DNA from: Phylloscopus collybita
Taxonomy: Eukaryota > Chordata > Aves > Passeriformes > Phylloscopidae
Length of the DNA: 64,000 bases
NCBI GenBank assembly: GCA_027886175.1
Contig: JAJNNQ010000024.1
Location: forward strand, 9,594,001-9,658,000
Direction of reading: 5' to 3'
Positions within the stretch are counted from its first letter, which is position 1. Each line of letters starts with the position of its first letter. The notes beneath the pieces are model-generated. The model made no database searches. It worked only from the letters and a program-made list of their open reading frames with translations, and was not told the DNA's origin. Of this stretch, positions 47,301-59,975 are shown piece by piece. Position numbers and translations under genes: made by a program.

Positions 47301-48130
47301 TTCCATTAGACCATGCCTAATGTTGGATCTGTTTGCTTTGGATTAGACTTTAAAAGAATAAAGTGTAGATTGAGTGAGTGGAAACAAGGAGTGAAATTCT
47401 GTATAAAAGAATTTATTTCTCGTTTTTTGTTCCTGAAAATTTGGAAAGAAATTTTTTGTAAGCTCCTGGGCCTATGTTCTCAGATGAATCTCCAAGTGGG
47501 GATGACAGTAAAGTACTGTGAACATCTATAACTTACACAAAACTGCTGTATTAAAACCCAGGTAAATCTCTGTTCTGATGGAGGCCTAAATCTAAGTAAT
47601 ATTTAAAGCTCGAAGTACTTTACATCCAGGATGGAAGTAATCCAGTATCACGTCTCAAAGAATTCTTTGTCTTGGAGTGTTGAGAACACCTTAAAAAACC
47701 AGTCACACAGAGTTACAAATTCAAGAAGCTAAGTTACTGTCTGTGCCAATGAAAATGAGCTCCCAGATGAAATTATAACCAAAAAAAATGGGATTTTTTA
47801 AGAGCAGAAACATGGGCAACAGATGAGAATTACGATTGTTTTCTCACTGAGAATAAACATTCCTGGAATGATCAACTTTACAGTCCACTCCTGAAGGAAA
47901 CAGGTGCATTTCAGAAAAAATTCAAATAATAATAATGATAATAATAAAAGATTAAAAAAAGGTTAAAACTGATTGTTTTATGAATTGAGAGATTCTACAT
48001 GGTCCATTTAGTTTAGCAAGTAAACATTTAATTTTATCTCCATTTTTACTGGGATTTGTTAAAGAAAAGGTCCCACAACTGAAAGCTATAAAAAGAACCA
48101 ACTGGACATTCAATTTGAATATGGATGGCA
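44316..48130. other. Noncoding tract with small repeats
   Basis: This is unique AT-rich DNA with short A-runs and a degenerate ATA/ATG microsatellite at about 47925-47948. Short frames at 44.4-45.2 kb are unrecognised. Confidence 0.55.
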
Positions 48131-48155
48131 TTTTTTTTTTTTCACTTGCAATACC

Positions 48156-48191
<36 letters not shown>
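48131..48191 (+). repeat. T12 and T34 homopolymers
   Basis: T12 at 48131-48142 and T34 at 48158-48191 are separated by 15 bases. No retrocopy body adjoins them. Confidence 0.95.
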
Positions 48192-48192
<1 letters not shown>

Positions 48193-51100
48193 AGATTCTT
48201 TTTTTTGAGATTTCCTGATAATTTACATCCTAAATTTAGGGGACATAATACTGCTCTCGCTTGCTATTCAGGTGAAAGTAGAAATTGATACAGTTCTCTG
48301 TATTGATTCAGAGATAGATGTGATCTCAGATCTTTAATTAGAAAGCTTTAAAGATGTAATACTAAACAGAGTTTTTGTGTTAGCTATATTTTAAAATAAC
48401 AGCAAAGTAGAAAATAGAATGGCAAACAGAAACTCAATGTTCTTCCCTTTTCAGCTTTTTTTTAATATGACATTTCTCACAGAATGGTATTTTTTTCCTT
48501 TCAGCATTCCATGGAAGTGGGTTGTGGTATTTTTAAAACTTTACCTCTCTCTGTCTCTAGCCATCCACTCCCCCTCTTCCTCTTTATTCTCTTATTTTAA
48601 ACCACAAAATAAATGATTCACTACTTATTGTTCTCCACACTCTCAGCAGAAATATGTGCCTTTAGCATTTGCAGAATGATTGCAACAAAAGTGTTCAAAG
48701 GAATGTGAGTAAATAATAGTTCACAGACACAAGTCAGGCTACATTTAAGATTCAAACACTGGAGTGTATCATTCTGATATCAAAGATATGTAGAAATATT
48801 TATATATATATATAAAGAGATATACTGTGATGCACTTACAGTCTGTTTACAGATGTACATCAGCTACTTCAGGAAATCAAAATGTAATGGTTGCTCAAAA
48901 GAAGAGTGAAAAGTCTCCATACCATTCATATTACATATGAAGCAAATGCCATTATGAAAACTTCATTAATATGTAAATTACAACATTTTGATTAGCACTT
49001 GCAGACCCCTTTTGTTAAGAAAAGAGATGGAAGGAGCTAACCAGATTGCAATAATTTACATAATAACTCAGTGGTGGCAATGCCACCAAGAAGAGAACCT
49101 AAGGAAGGCTATTAGGACTTCTTTTTTTTTTTTTTTTTTTTAACAGCTTAACACAGTATTAAAACCAATCGTACAAAAGAAGGACAATATTTTTCTTTAA
49201 ACTGACAAACTCTTTCATGGAGTAGTGAGATATATTAAAGATAGTCTGGAGCTTATTTTAAAATAATAGGATGTGCATTTGCTAAACAAAGGGATACAAA
49301 AATTATGTGTCATTGTACAGTGGTGTGAAGCCAAATGAAAAATAGCTTTTGTAACATGTTTCTCTACAGTTATTTCTGCAGTTTGTTAGATCCTAGTCAG
49401 CTTTACCTTTTATCCTTTTGGAAAACAATGGAAATTTTTCCATTGACTCCAAAAGCCTCAGGATTTATTTGTGCACTTAGTTTTCAACCTGGAATATGTC
49501 AGAGGGACAGGTGAATCTCTCACTTGGATTGTCAAATCACAGCATCATAACTGTACAATATGGCATTTGAATTTCTAAATTCAGATAATGCATCCAAAGA
49601 TGCCCTTCTTTGTCAACACCTATGGGTGGGTTTTATAGGTCCACGAGACTTTGAGTTGCTTAAGCAATACAAGGAAGCTAATACATTATGGTTTTGCTTA
49701 TTCCCTATACTTTAAATATTCAGAGCAATAAATTAATGAAGCTGCTCTTTAAGTACAATATTGTGCTTTTTCTATTGCTGGTCTTTTGAAGGATGTTTCT
49801 ATATTTGGACACCTTAAAGGGAGCTCAGTAGCAGTTGTGTTTGCTCAGCTCTTTGGGTCACTGGTTGTCAAGAGACAGTGGAGCACTTACAGCTGGCTGA
49901 CAACAGTGTGGCTTTTTTTAGTGGTAACCCAGAAAATGGTCGGTAACAGCAAAAGAAGAGAGAGAGAAAATCATGGGGATTCTGAGGACTTTCATATACT
50001 TGCCAAAGTTCAGAGACCTCAGGACAAAACAGGAAAAAGAAAAGAAAAGAAGAGAGTTGAAAAGCAAAGTTCAACAGCTCTGTTTGGTGCTACTTGAAAG
50101 TGTATTACAGGCATCATACTAGATTTATCAGAAAAAAATAACTGTAATCTTTCAAAGTTAGTGAGTTAGGTGGCACATTCTGTTTGTCTCAGTTCCATAG
50201 GGACTTTTTTTATTGGCCCAGCTGACTTCTGTAGAAAGGGTTTCATTATGATGTAACCAAAGCAAATATTGGTCCAAGAGTTAAGAATAACAATACACTT
50301 TCTGCATTAAAAGGGTATTCGGTTACATTGGGGAAAGAGTTCCTATGAAGCAGGGTGCCCACAGAGAACTTCAGAATAGGAACAGATCAACCTGCAGAGA
50401 TTTTTTTATTATTATTATTTGGCTTTGTTAAATCTGTAAAACATTTATAGAGATTTTTAATGTTTTAGAATCCATTGTAAAATGCACAAAACTTTTGTCA
50501 AACTTTGTAAAGGTATTATTCAGGGTATAGTTAAAAAAAAAAAAAAAAAAAACCAAACCAAAATAAGTGGTCATGCTTATAGGAAGGATTGGGCTTTCAG
50601 CTGGTGATAATCAGCCTTGCTCCATAGAATTCAATAACCTTAAACTGGCTGTCTGGTGTTGCAGACATCAGCAGGAAGGAGTGCATCGTGGAAGCACAAA
50701 CCTAGTTCCAACTAATGGCAGATTTTTTTGAACTGATGGGATAAGACTCATTTACAGCAGGTAAATGTATTAATAAACATCTTTATAAGGCATATAGGAT
50801 GCATATGAGATGGTATATGTGAAGAAATGACCTAAACATTTCCTAAATATAATTAGTAGGTATTACTGACCCTTTAAGGCCAGTAAATTTTGACTTGCTT
50901 CTTTAATCATTAGTGTTTATGGCATGAACATAATCCTAACCAGATTAATCTTTTTCACACTATGGATAACACTATGGCCTTTTGGTTTTTAAATATGTTG
51001 ACAAGTGTGTAGTAATTTGGGGGGCATTTTTAACCCCCTTAAAAGATATGAGCTCTTGCATAATAAACAAGCCTTAAGAATTGGCCTTAGATCATTTTGT

Positions 51101-53159
51101 TGACAGAAAACTCAGCAGCAAATTCCCCATTGTGCCTCCTGGAAAACAAGAGTTTCTGAGCAGATGAACAGCGGAGGGCAAGCAGTGGTTGGTGACACAG
51201 CATGCCTGGTATCCTGCCTTGCCTTCCTAGGTTGGAGGTGACCAGGCTTTTTAAGTGTCTGGCCCAAGTCCTCTGCTTTGCTTGAACTGTGTATTGTGCA
51301 GGCTCAGGAGGGAAAATGTGACATTTCTGTTATCGTTCTGCTTCTTCTTTCAGGACCTGCCTGGTGCCAGTTAAGTCCTTGCCATAAAATATTTAACCTC
51401 AAGCTTGTCTGTTTTCTGTCCAATAACCCATAGCTGCTGAGACCATTCCAGTATCAAGAGACCAGGAGCTCCAGCACGCAGGAGACCAAACAACATCTCC
51501 TTTTCAGCTCCATTTTCATGTTGGCAGAGTGGATGCTTTAGGAGCTATTGTGCTATTTTATATGCAAAGAGGTAGGACTATAATGAGGTTGTGGGGTGAA
51601 TCAGACTTGCTAATCAGGTCTGCTGTCCACATTGCCAGAGCTGCTGCTTCATGATAGCATAAACAGTTCCCCCAGACATTTTTGCTCAAGATCCTCTTCC
51701 TCCTTTAACTGCTTCAAGTTTATTTGCTGAAGTCTGTGTTCTATCACTGTTTTAAAGAATTGTAGCTTCTTTCTTCCCGCTCACCAAGAGCAAGAAATGG
51801 CAGCACACCTCCCTGTATCCTCATGGAAGTTTCAGAAACAAACATGCTACTCCAGTGACACTGATAGCCTGTGTCCTAAAGGGCCAAAACATTTCCTGAC
51901 AGAAGAATAGCATATTTCATTATTAATCTGAGCAATCCACCAATCTTATGACTGTGATCACCTACACAAAGTGATACAGCAAAGTGACACATTGCATTCA
52001 AGAAGATGAAGTCCATTTCATTGAAGATGTGGCACAAGTGTGTCTCTTTATTAATCTTTTGGAGAGACCTGGCTAGTCCTGGAGGATGGCACATGGAATG
52101 ATCCCAGGCTCATACCTATGACCCAGATTTCTGTATCTCACTCATAGGCTCCTCTGGCCTGTCATATAATCTGTGTATAAAACTTGCCTGTTCCACCTTT
52201 TTCATATATCCATGCTAATTCTCAGGATGTACCTTCAAATGGGATGCCTATGGTTTCTGATATTCCAGTGGCAGTGTTCTAAGATTCTCAGCACTAAGCT
52301 GAGCTGATCCATCCTCCCCTAAGTGGCCACTAGCGCTCTCACATTCGTGAATGCCTCTTCCTCCCGCCCAATTCTGGGGGGTTTTGAAGCAGGAGCTTCA
52401 TAACCCTGCAAAGCATTCTCTGATCTTGAGGTGTTTTAGCTGTTTTAAGGAATTTCAATAGTTGATACTTCCTGCAGTGAGCCAGAGATGACAACCTTTT
52501 GCATTTGTGTTCTGATAAGGTGACAGTTCAGGTTGTGCCTGTGGCAGGATGTGCCAGGTGAATTTGTGAGGATACAGGACCTGTTAGAGGCATAGGACAG
52601 CTCTCTGCAGCAGGAGAAAAACCTGGCGCAGACCTGTTTATATGTCTGAGCAGTGCCTGTGCTGATCCAGCCATGGAAACATGCCTGGGTTTCATCTGGA
52701 ATTTACCTGTTTTTCTCCAGAAGGGATACTGCAGGCGTGCAGAGGTGTTGGTCACAGCAAGAGGGCACTGAAATAAAACAGTAATCTGAATTGAGGGAGG
52801 AAATTACACTGATGTGTGCACTAGATGTGATCCAGGGGGACTTATTAGAGACATGAAGATGGTACAAATGCAGTGAGAATAAGAGTAAGGTAAATGTGCT
52901 TAGTCATCTCTTAATCTCTAATTTCATGTAACTCTATATAATTATTTTCACTAACAAAATTCGTTGTAATCTCAGCAATGAAAGTCTTGAATTTCAGACA
53001 ACTTTATTTTCCATTACTGACACACTGCACTGTTTCCCTTTCTCCTCCTCACCCCACAGCACTGCTACAGCAAACAAGATATAGTGAGAGGATCTTAAAC
53101 ATTTCTGTCAGTGAAAGAAATTAACTTTGGTCCTCTGCTTCTATTGTGAAACTTGAAAA
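48192..53159. other. Noncoding tract with homopolymers
   Basis: This is unique AT-rich DNA with a (TA)n patch near 48800-48812, T20 at 49122-49141 and A20 at 50533-50552. The 103-codon plus frame at 49786-50097 ends in a Lys/Arg-rich purine stretch and has no recognised domain. Confidence 0.55.
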
Positions 53160-53660
53160 AGCCTATCTGTATTAATTGTATGGTTGTTCCATGTACAAAT
53201 ATAATGCTGATTGTGCTATTGCAGTGTTATTTTCAACATCTCCAACAGCCATTGTACCATTCACTGTTTTCAAACATAGAGTGGTGCTCGTGTGAAAACA
53301 AATAGTGGTGAATGACACTCAGAAAAACATTAATGTGTGTGAAGCAACTTAAAGCAATAACTGTGGCCTTGGACACACAGGCAATCATTCACACAGACTA
53401 CAAAGCAATCATTTTGTCCAAGAAGAGAGAAAAATAGGTTGGAGCAACAATTTGTTCCTAAAAAAATTGGAATCAGTTAATCAATTTGCAGTAACTATCT
53501 GATTTATTTGTGTAATAGTATGACTGACAATTTACAGCCTTTTCCAATAAATTTCAAAGCCATGATTTGCTGTAGCCATAAGCCATTTATTTTATAAAGA
53601 TGAACTTTAATCTTTTTGATGATTGATTAATCAGTATAGCATAAATAGAGTCATGAGAGG
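53160..53660. promoter_or_regulatory. AT-rich unique tract with PBX/HOX-type sites
   Basis: The run TGATGATTGATTAATCA (53617-53633) packs TGATTGAT (53620-53627), TGATTAAT (53624-53631) and the palindrome TGATTAATCA (53624-53633), all resembling PBX-HOX composite sites. The surrounding 450 bases are repeat-free and have the texture of conserved noncoding DNA. Function is inferred only. Confidence 0.22.
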
Positions 53661-56600
53661 TGAAGAAAGATTTGCTTGATGATGACCAATCTTCTGTTCC
53701 TAAAGAGCTCTGCAGGTGTATCCAGCACACAGAGAGCTTCATTAAAGACAGCAGAGGAGCAATAAGAAAACACCTGTATTTCTTAATATTAGTTCATTAA
53801 AAAAACCCACAATGACAAAAATAATCCTCCACTTGTAAAGAGTTAGCCTGTTGTTTTACAACACACCCTAAATAAGAGGAACATAGGTAATTAACCCCAG
53901 GGCAGAGGAGAGAATGGACTGTGGCTGTGACTTCTTCAACATCCTCTTAGCCTTCCCCGCTCTGGGGTGCTGAGTAAGTGCTTTATCCCATTTGGTAAGC
54001 ATTGTGTTCAGCTCTTCTACCTAAGGACTAGAGAGAGAGAGAGGTTACCAGAGCTTCGCCCACATGTCTTTTCCTCCTCTTCTGCTTCCTGGCCACGCAC
54101 TGGGAGGAGGGAATAGCTGGTAAGTACTGCTTATCCTCCTGACTGTTTAGTTAAATCTGCAGGATTATTCTCCTGTCTCTGGAGAGGTGTTTTTGTGACA
54201 CGGCTTTAGCTGATGTGGTTGGCTGTGCTCTCTGAAAAGGAGTTCCTCCCTTCCTCATGTCCATCTCTTCCCTGTCAGGCTCACACTCCTGCAGCTTCTC
54301 TTTATCATGTTTGGCACTCAGGTGAATGTGCAGTAACTCTTCCTAAAAGAGAGGGGAATACTCAGCAACTCTTGTAGTTCAAGATTGGGTGAATTTCAGA
54401 TCTAGAACGAGGGAGGCGTGTGGTGTGGCTGGTTGGTAAAAGTCCTTTCTGTGGAGGTAAGCATTCAGTTTGCTCTGTTGCAGCTCTGAAACTAAACCTA
54501 CAGAGCTTCTAAACTGTTGCTACTGTGGGTCCTTTCCTCCCTGGTTGCAGTCCCATTGCCTCTTTTGTGGCTGTGGTCACACAGTCAGCTGTGTCAGCAT
54601 GGTGACATGGGTGCCCATGGCTAGCCCTTGTCCTAATACAGAGGACAAGACAGGAAGGAGCAAAAGACTCTGGAGAGGTGTGTGATTGTTTTATAGATTT
54701 AAGATTTAATTAAAAAAAAGGTGTGTTTTGGGTTGTTTTGGTCAAAACTTGGTTGCACACGTCCAAACAGTGTATTATAGGTTTGTGCATAAAGCACTGC
54801 TAAAATTAAATAAAAAATACCTGCCACTGGGTTGTCACTTGATTTGTAGAGCTGCATGTGACTGTACCAGAAGAGAGAAATGAGGAACCAGGACCACAGC
54901 ATATTAAAATGAGTGATAGCTGAGGACAGGATGGCAATGGATGGGGAGGAGGTCTATGAAGTTATTCCAGGCACTTTCCCATTCCTAGATTGCAAATTTT
55001 TAAATCTTATGAATTATGCAAGTGGCAGATTTGATAATTCTTCCACCCCTTAGCACTGTCTGTGCAGGCATAATCTCTTAGGGACAGCAGAGTAGTAAGT
55101 CGTCCTAGAAAGGAGGGAGAAGGAGTGCAAGCTGCTGTGCTAGGAAAGGGACAGCTGGAGTAAGGTCTCATTCCCTGAGGGAAAGCTGAGCACAGAGGGG
55201 TAGTAAAACCCAAAACATGACCTGTCTCATGCTCTTCTCTCTTTCAATAAGCCCAGCAGGCCATATGGATCTCTGCAATACCAGCAGTAAGTCTGTAGGC
55301 TGGCTGACCATTTTTCTTTCCAGTCTTTATGTTTCTGATACTCAGCCTTCATACAGGTTATGTTAATATTGATGGCACAATCTTCCCAGATCCTTTTGGC
55401 TTTTCAGAGACCTGTTTAGTAGTATTTGAGCCTTTGGTGAATGGCTCTCTGCAGCTTTGTGCAAGCATGTCCCAGGGAGCAGTTCTGCTTAGTGATTCAC
55501 TGGATTTTCTGTTAGAAGCTAGATGAAGTGACAGTGTACTTTTTCTACTCATGATTTTCACAGGCATTTCAAATCTGATTCTTTTACTAGTATATATTGC
55601 CCAGGGGAATCATAAGTATCTCTCACAGGGTTTTGGATTAAAAGGGAATGCAAAACTTTGGTTAAGAGTCACAGATTGATTGGTTGTTATGAATGGTAAT
55701 GTTGTTATATTTGTTTTCCAAAAAAAATCCTCTACAATAGCTGTGTGCTATTTTGCAATTTACATGTGCTAGAAGACCGAATTTGATCTGGAAAGAAACT
55801 GAATCTCAAGCTTTGGGTTTTCAAAGTTCAATATCTGAAATCCAGAATACAAGAAGGGCTGGCCTGAAATACAGTCATTTTTGCAACTCCACCTTCTCTC
55901 CAGCAGAGTGTATGTTTCCAACATATAATTAACTCCGGATTTCACCTCATTAAGCTTTTATTTTTAGTGAAAAGAAAAAATATTATTGTCAGTCCCATCA
56001 AACAGCCACTGCCATAGGCTCAACAATGCCATGGAGCAAAGCATTAAGAGATGAAACTACTGCTTTATTTTGAGTCTTAGGAGGAGGAGGAAAGTCATTG
56101 GGATATTTTAATTCATATATTAAATTGGCTGGCAGAACATTTCAACAGGAATGCCAAGCCAGCCAAAAGGCCTACCCTATAACCTCTAATCTTATGGAGC
56201 TGAACTCTATTATTTGCCATAAAAATTAGATGTTACTGAGTTCTAACAGATGTCTTCAGCAGACGCATTTTTATTACTGCAGAAGTTTAGGTAAATGGAA
56301 ACTGAGCCCCAAATCTTATTTTGTAGATTATGGGACTACTGTGCTATGTGGTTGAGGCTGGCATTTTAAACATGAGTTATAAAAGCTTTTAGAAACCACA
56401 CTAATTGATGTCTCAGTAGTTCTGCTGAATCACAATAAGAACAAAGGCTGCCATGACAAAAAAAAATTGTTGCAATAACCAGTTACCCAACAAACAGGCT
56501 CATTTTTTGCACAATGACTGACACTAGTTAGTGGGTCCATGTTGTGCATCTCCATGGAAGTATTTTAATTAACTGTTCTGAGGTATCAAGGAAGGGGGTT

Positions 56601-56670
56601 AGAGGAAAGTCTTCCTGGAGATCTGTAATAAAAACCATCTGGAAGATGCATGATGGGATATGAAACATCT
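53661..56670. other. Noncoding tract, nothing specific seen
   Basis: This is unique DNA, slightly more GC-rich around 54.0-54.7 kb, with a short (GA)n at about 54031-54042. No gene or repeat family was recognised. Confidence 0.55.
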
Positions 56671-56676
56671 TTATGA

Positions 56677-56717
56677 ATATTCGAATATATTCGAACACCA
56701 GCACAGGTGTTCGAATA
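56677..56717. repeat. Hairpin with 12-bp perfect stem and clustered TTCGAA
   Basis: TATTCGAACACC (56688-56699) and GGTGTTCGAATA (56706-56717) are exact complements around a 6-base loop. The left arm overlaps the 12-bp palindrome ATATTCGAATAT (56677-56688). TTCGAA occurs three times, at 56680, 56690 and 56710. A CAGGTG E-box lies at the right loop edge (56704-56709). The stem is too short for a typical microRNA precursor. It is not a tRNA arm, because no acceptor or other arms can be drawn. Confidence 0.85.
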
Positions 56718-59700
56718 AAAACAAGAGGGATTAAGACAGTCTCTGTATTTATGTTTTTGTTTAACCAAGTAAAGGTCAGAAACCAGAAGAAACCTTGTTT
56801 TGACAAAGCCATTTAAGCTAGGATATTGCATTAGTGTGAAACTGCCCTCTTCAGCTTGAAATGTCTAATATAAATCTGAATATATCTATCTTCTGCAGCA
56901 TGTGAATACAGTTCTCTGTGCCTCTAGCACTGGATTAGAGACCCTGGCATCAACAGTGCAGTGATATTCTTTTTCCAATTTAACAATACTATTCAAAGGC
57001 ACTAGACAGTAAAATGAACTTAATAATTTCAATAATATTCCTCTCTCCCTGAAGGTACAAGGGGAATAGAGTCTTAGATATATGGATCATGTTTGCTTTA
57101 TGAACTTTTCAGGAAAGAGTTTGCTGTTTCTTCCTACTTTGCCTTAGGGCATGCTATTTCTATGATGGGAGAGGTAAAAGCATAATTAAAGAAAGGAGGG
57201 TCTTTTTGGTGTTCTGCTTTCTGAGTGTGCTCCAGTGTGACAGCAGTGGGAGCAAGATGTCTGGACTTTGTGAGCCCTGAATGGTACTGTAAATGTTGTT
57301 GAAAATCAGCTGTTTCATTATTCTAGAAAATTTTCTGCTACAATTTCTAGCAATTTCAAATTACATGACAAATTGTAAAATATGATGCTTTATATGGCAC
57401 GTACTCCTCTCAGTAGTGTTTAAAAATAGAATAAAATAATAAAATAATTCTATAAAAAGAAAAAAATATCTTGGTTTTGTTTTCAAAAACCTGCTTCTAG
57501 GGAGGTCAATAAAACAAGTTACTGAGGTTATTTATGAAGTAAATCAACATGAATGAGGTGGAGAACATTGCCCTAGGGAAGCAATCCTATCTTTTCCCCT
57601 GTAGTAGACCAATCAAGGGTGTAGTCACTGCATGTGAACCTCTTATGTTACTCTGGTAGTGAAATTAAAATCATCATTTTGCACCTTGAGACAATTAATT
57701 GTTGTTTTTAATTGCTATGGTAGCTAGAACAGATAAATAATGTATTTTCCATCCTCAATTATCTTCACTAAGCAAGCTCTTTATGCAGAAGGATATGCCA
57801 CTTCTGTACTGCTTTGGAAAACTGTACCTCCTACTTTTAAACTGAAAAGCAGTTCTGACTTGGAAGAGGTTGTAAAGGATGTGTTTGTCAGGGACCATAT
57901 TTCAGTGAGCTTAAAATGGCTTTAGGAAACATTTATTCTCTGAACAGTTTATGAGCGATGGCTTTGTAAATACACAGTAGATGCAATCTGCCTTATTTCT
58001 ATGTGCCTTGTACGTGGGACCATACACTCATTGCTGGTATTTTCAAATAGACTTGACCCATAAATCCATGATCTGGAGAAACCATGGCATGAAGAATGTA
58101 CTCCTGAAGGCTTCCATGTTTTGGGTTTTTTCTCCCCAGCTTTATTTGTTATCCTCATGAAAGGTTTTGTCTGTCCTTTTGAAGTAGCCCATTCATTAAA
58201 GGATGAGGTTTGATTTATGGGAGCATTGTATTATTTTTTCCCAAAGAGGAAAGAACTTTGCAAAACTTGGGCATGTTTGCCAAGTTACATGCATTTTTGT
58301 GGTAGGGTAGAAAGTGGGAGAAGGCAAATGCATTGTGTTAACTTTGGGATACAAGAGGAAACACACAGAATGTGTCTTTCCTTTGCCATCTGGAGCATGA
58401 CAGAAGCATGACAGGAGCTCTCTTGTGGAGAGCATCAGCATTTAGAAACTTGCACTGTCTTGACTATAAATGTCTTAATTACACTGGGAGCTGTCCACTG
58501 AAGACTGTCTGCATAAGGAAGTTGAAGCTGGCTCACAGTGGATGAAGGAGACCTTTGTCAAAGCCTTTGGCTAAGAGCAATTGATGACTTTGCCTGCTGA
58601 AAAAGGGTTCATCAGCTCCAGGATGTGTCTCCCTGTTGACAAAGTCCTTGCCTTGCCTTTCCTGTACTTGTTGTCCAAGGGAGACAATGGAAAGGAGACC
58701 TGTCAACTCAGCTCCATCCAGCAGGAGCACTCCCCCTCCTCTGCTGCTGCCCCTTCTGTCTTATTTACGTGGGAGTGATGAAAAATGAGCAGGACAGAGG
58801 ATAAGAAGTAATACAGAGGTTTAGAGGTGCTGCTGAACACTGGAGCTAGAGCATTTTGGTGTCCAAAGAGATGAACTGTGATCAGACAGTGGGGAAACTG
58901 AGGCAGTAAAAGAGGGCAGGTAGGTGACTACAGCAAGGAAGGAGTTTGTGGGTGGTAGAGGCTTATCGGGGCTGTGGGGGAGGACACACAAACAGGTGGA
59001 CAAGCACCGTATTCAATGAGATGTTTTAAACCCCTTGATTTTGATTAATCATTTAAAATTAAATAACAGCAGTCCTTTTGAAGTATAGGCTTTACATACA
59101 ATTATTTCTGCAGTCATATAATTAGTAGTTCAACAGTGCAGATACACAAAGAGGAAGAGTGAAAGTTGAACATGTAGCCGTAAATTTGTCATTTTCTGAC
59201 TTTTCAGTCCTTGACTTAGTAACCTGAATGCTCATCTTTTAAGGTGAGTTTCATGGGGAATATGCTTAAATTTTCTGTTTCATGACCTAGTTCCTTTGTT
59301 CTGAAGATTCAGTGCCGAGGTAAACTGTCAGAGCCCTGACAGCTGGCACCACAACAGAAATACTGGCATTTTTTTAAGCTTCTCTCATAGATTAACTCCT
59401 CAAAGAGCTTGCACACTTGAGTGGCAGACCCTTCCAGATTCAACTTCATCATAGTCAACACCCTGGCTGAGGAGAGATTGCTCAGGATTCATTTGTTCTC
59501 TGCTGTGTTTTTAATGCATAAAGCTGATTTTCTAGCCAATTCTTTCTGGAAATGTGTTTTTCCTGGATAGAAATTGAAAGAATTGTAGCCCCGTCCAGTG
59601 TGGCTCCCTGGGTAGGAACAGTAGCAAGCCAGCTGAAGATTTCAGTAGCTCTGAAGCATATTTCTGTAGGTTTAACATGTATTGCTTTAAGATGATTGAT

Positions 59701-59881
59701 GAATTGTTTTTCCATACCAGGGCTAGTGGGAAGGAAGAAAAATTTTAGCTGTGCAGTATTTGTATGTATGTAATTATGAAGTGTATAACACATCCCCAAC
59801 TACATGTTGTCCTATGGCAGCTTTTCTACCTCCCTCTCAAACTGAGCAATTTGGGTGTGATTAGGTGCAAAAATGCATGGC
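56718..59881. other. Noncoding tract, nothing specific seen
   Basis: This is AT-rich unique DNA with A/T-rich patches near 57420-57470. Short frames near 58.2-58.8 kb are unrecognised and overlap on both strands. Confidence 0.55.
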
Positions 59882-59975
59882 GAACAATGTAATCCCAAAA
59901 ACTGAACAATGTAATCCTAAAAACTGAACAATGTAATCCTAAAAGCAGAACAATATAATCCTAAAAACTGAACAG
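59882..59975 (+). repeat. 22-bp minisatellite, four copies plus a partial
   Basis: Units of GAACAATGTAATCCTAAAAA plus CT begin at 59882, 59904, 59926 and 59948, with a partial fifth unit at 59970. Copies differ at one to three positions: CCC for CCT in copy 1, GCA for the ACT end in copy 3, and ATA for ATG in copy 4. Each unit carries an ACAAT core. Confidence 0.95.

Noticed and set aside
56688..56717. GTTCGAAT in the TTCGAA hairpin as a tRNA B-box or SINE
   Set aside because: It does not fit the B-box consensus beyond the core, and no A-box or tRNA fold precedes it.
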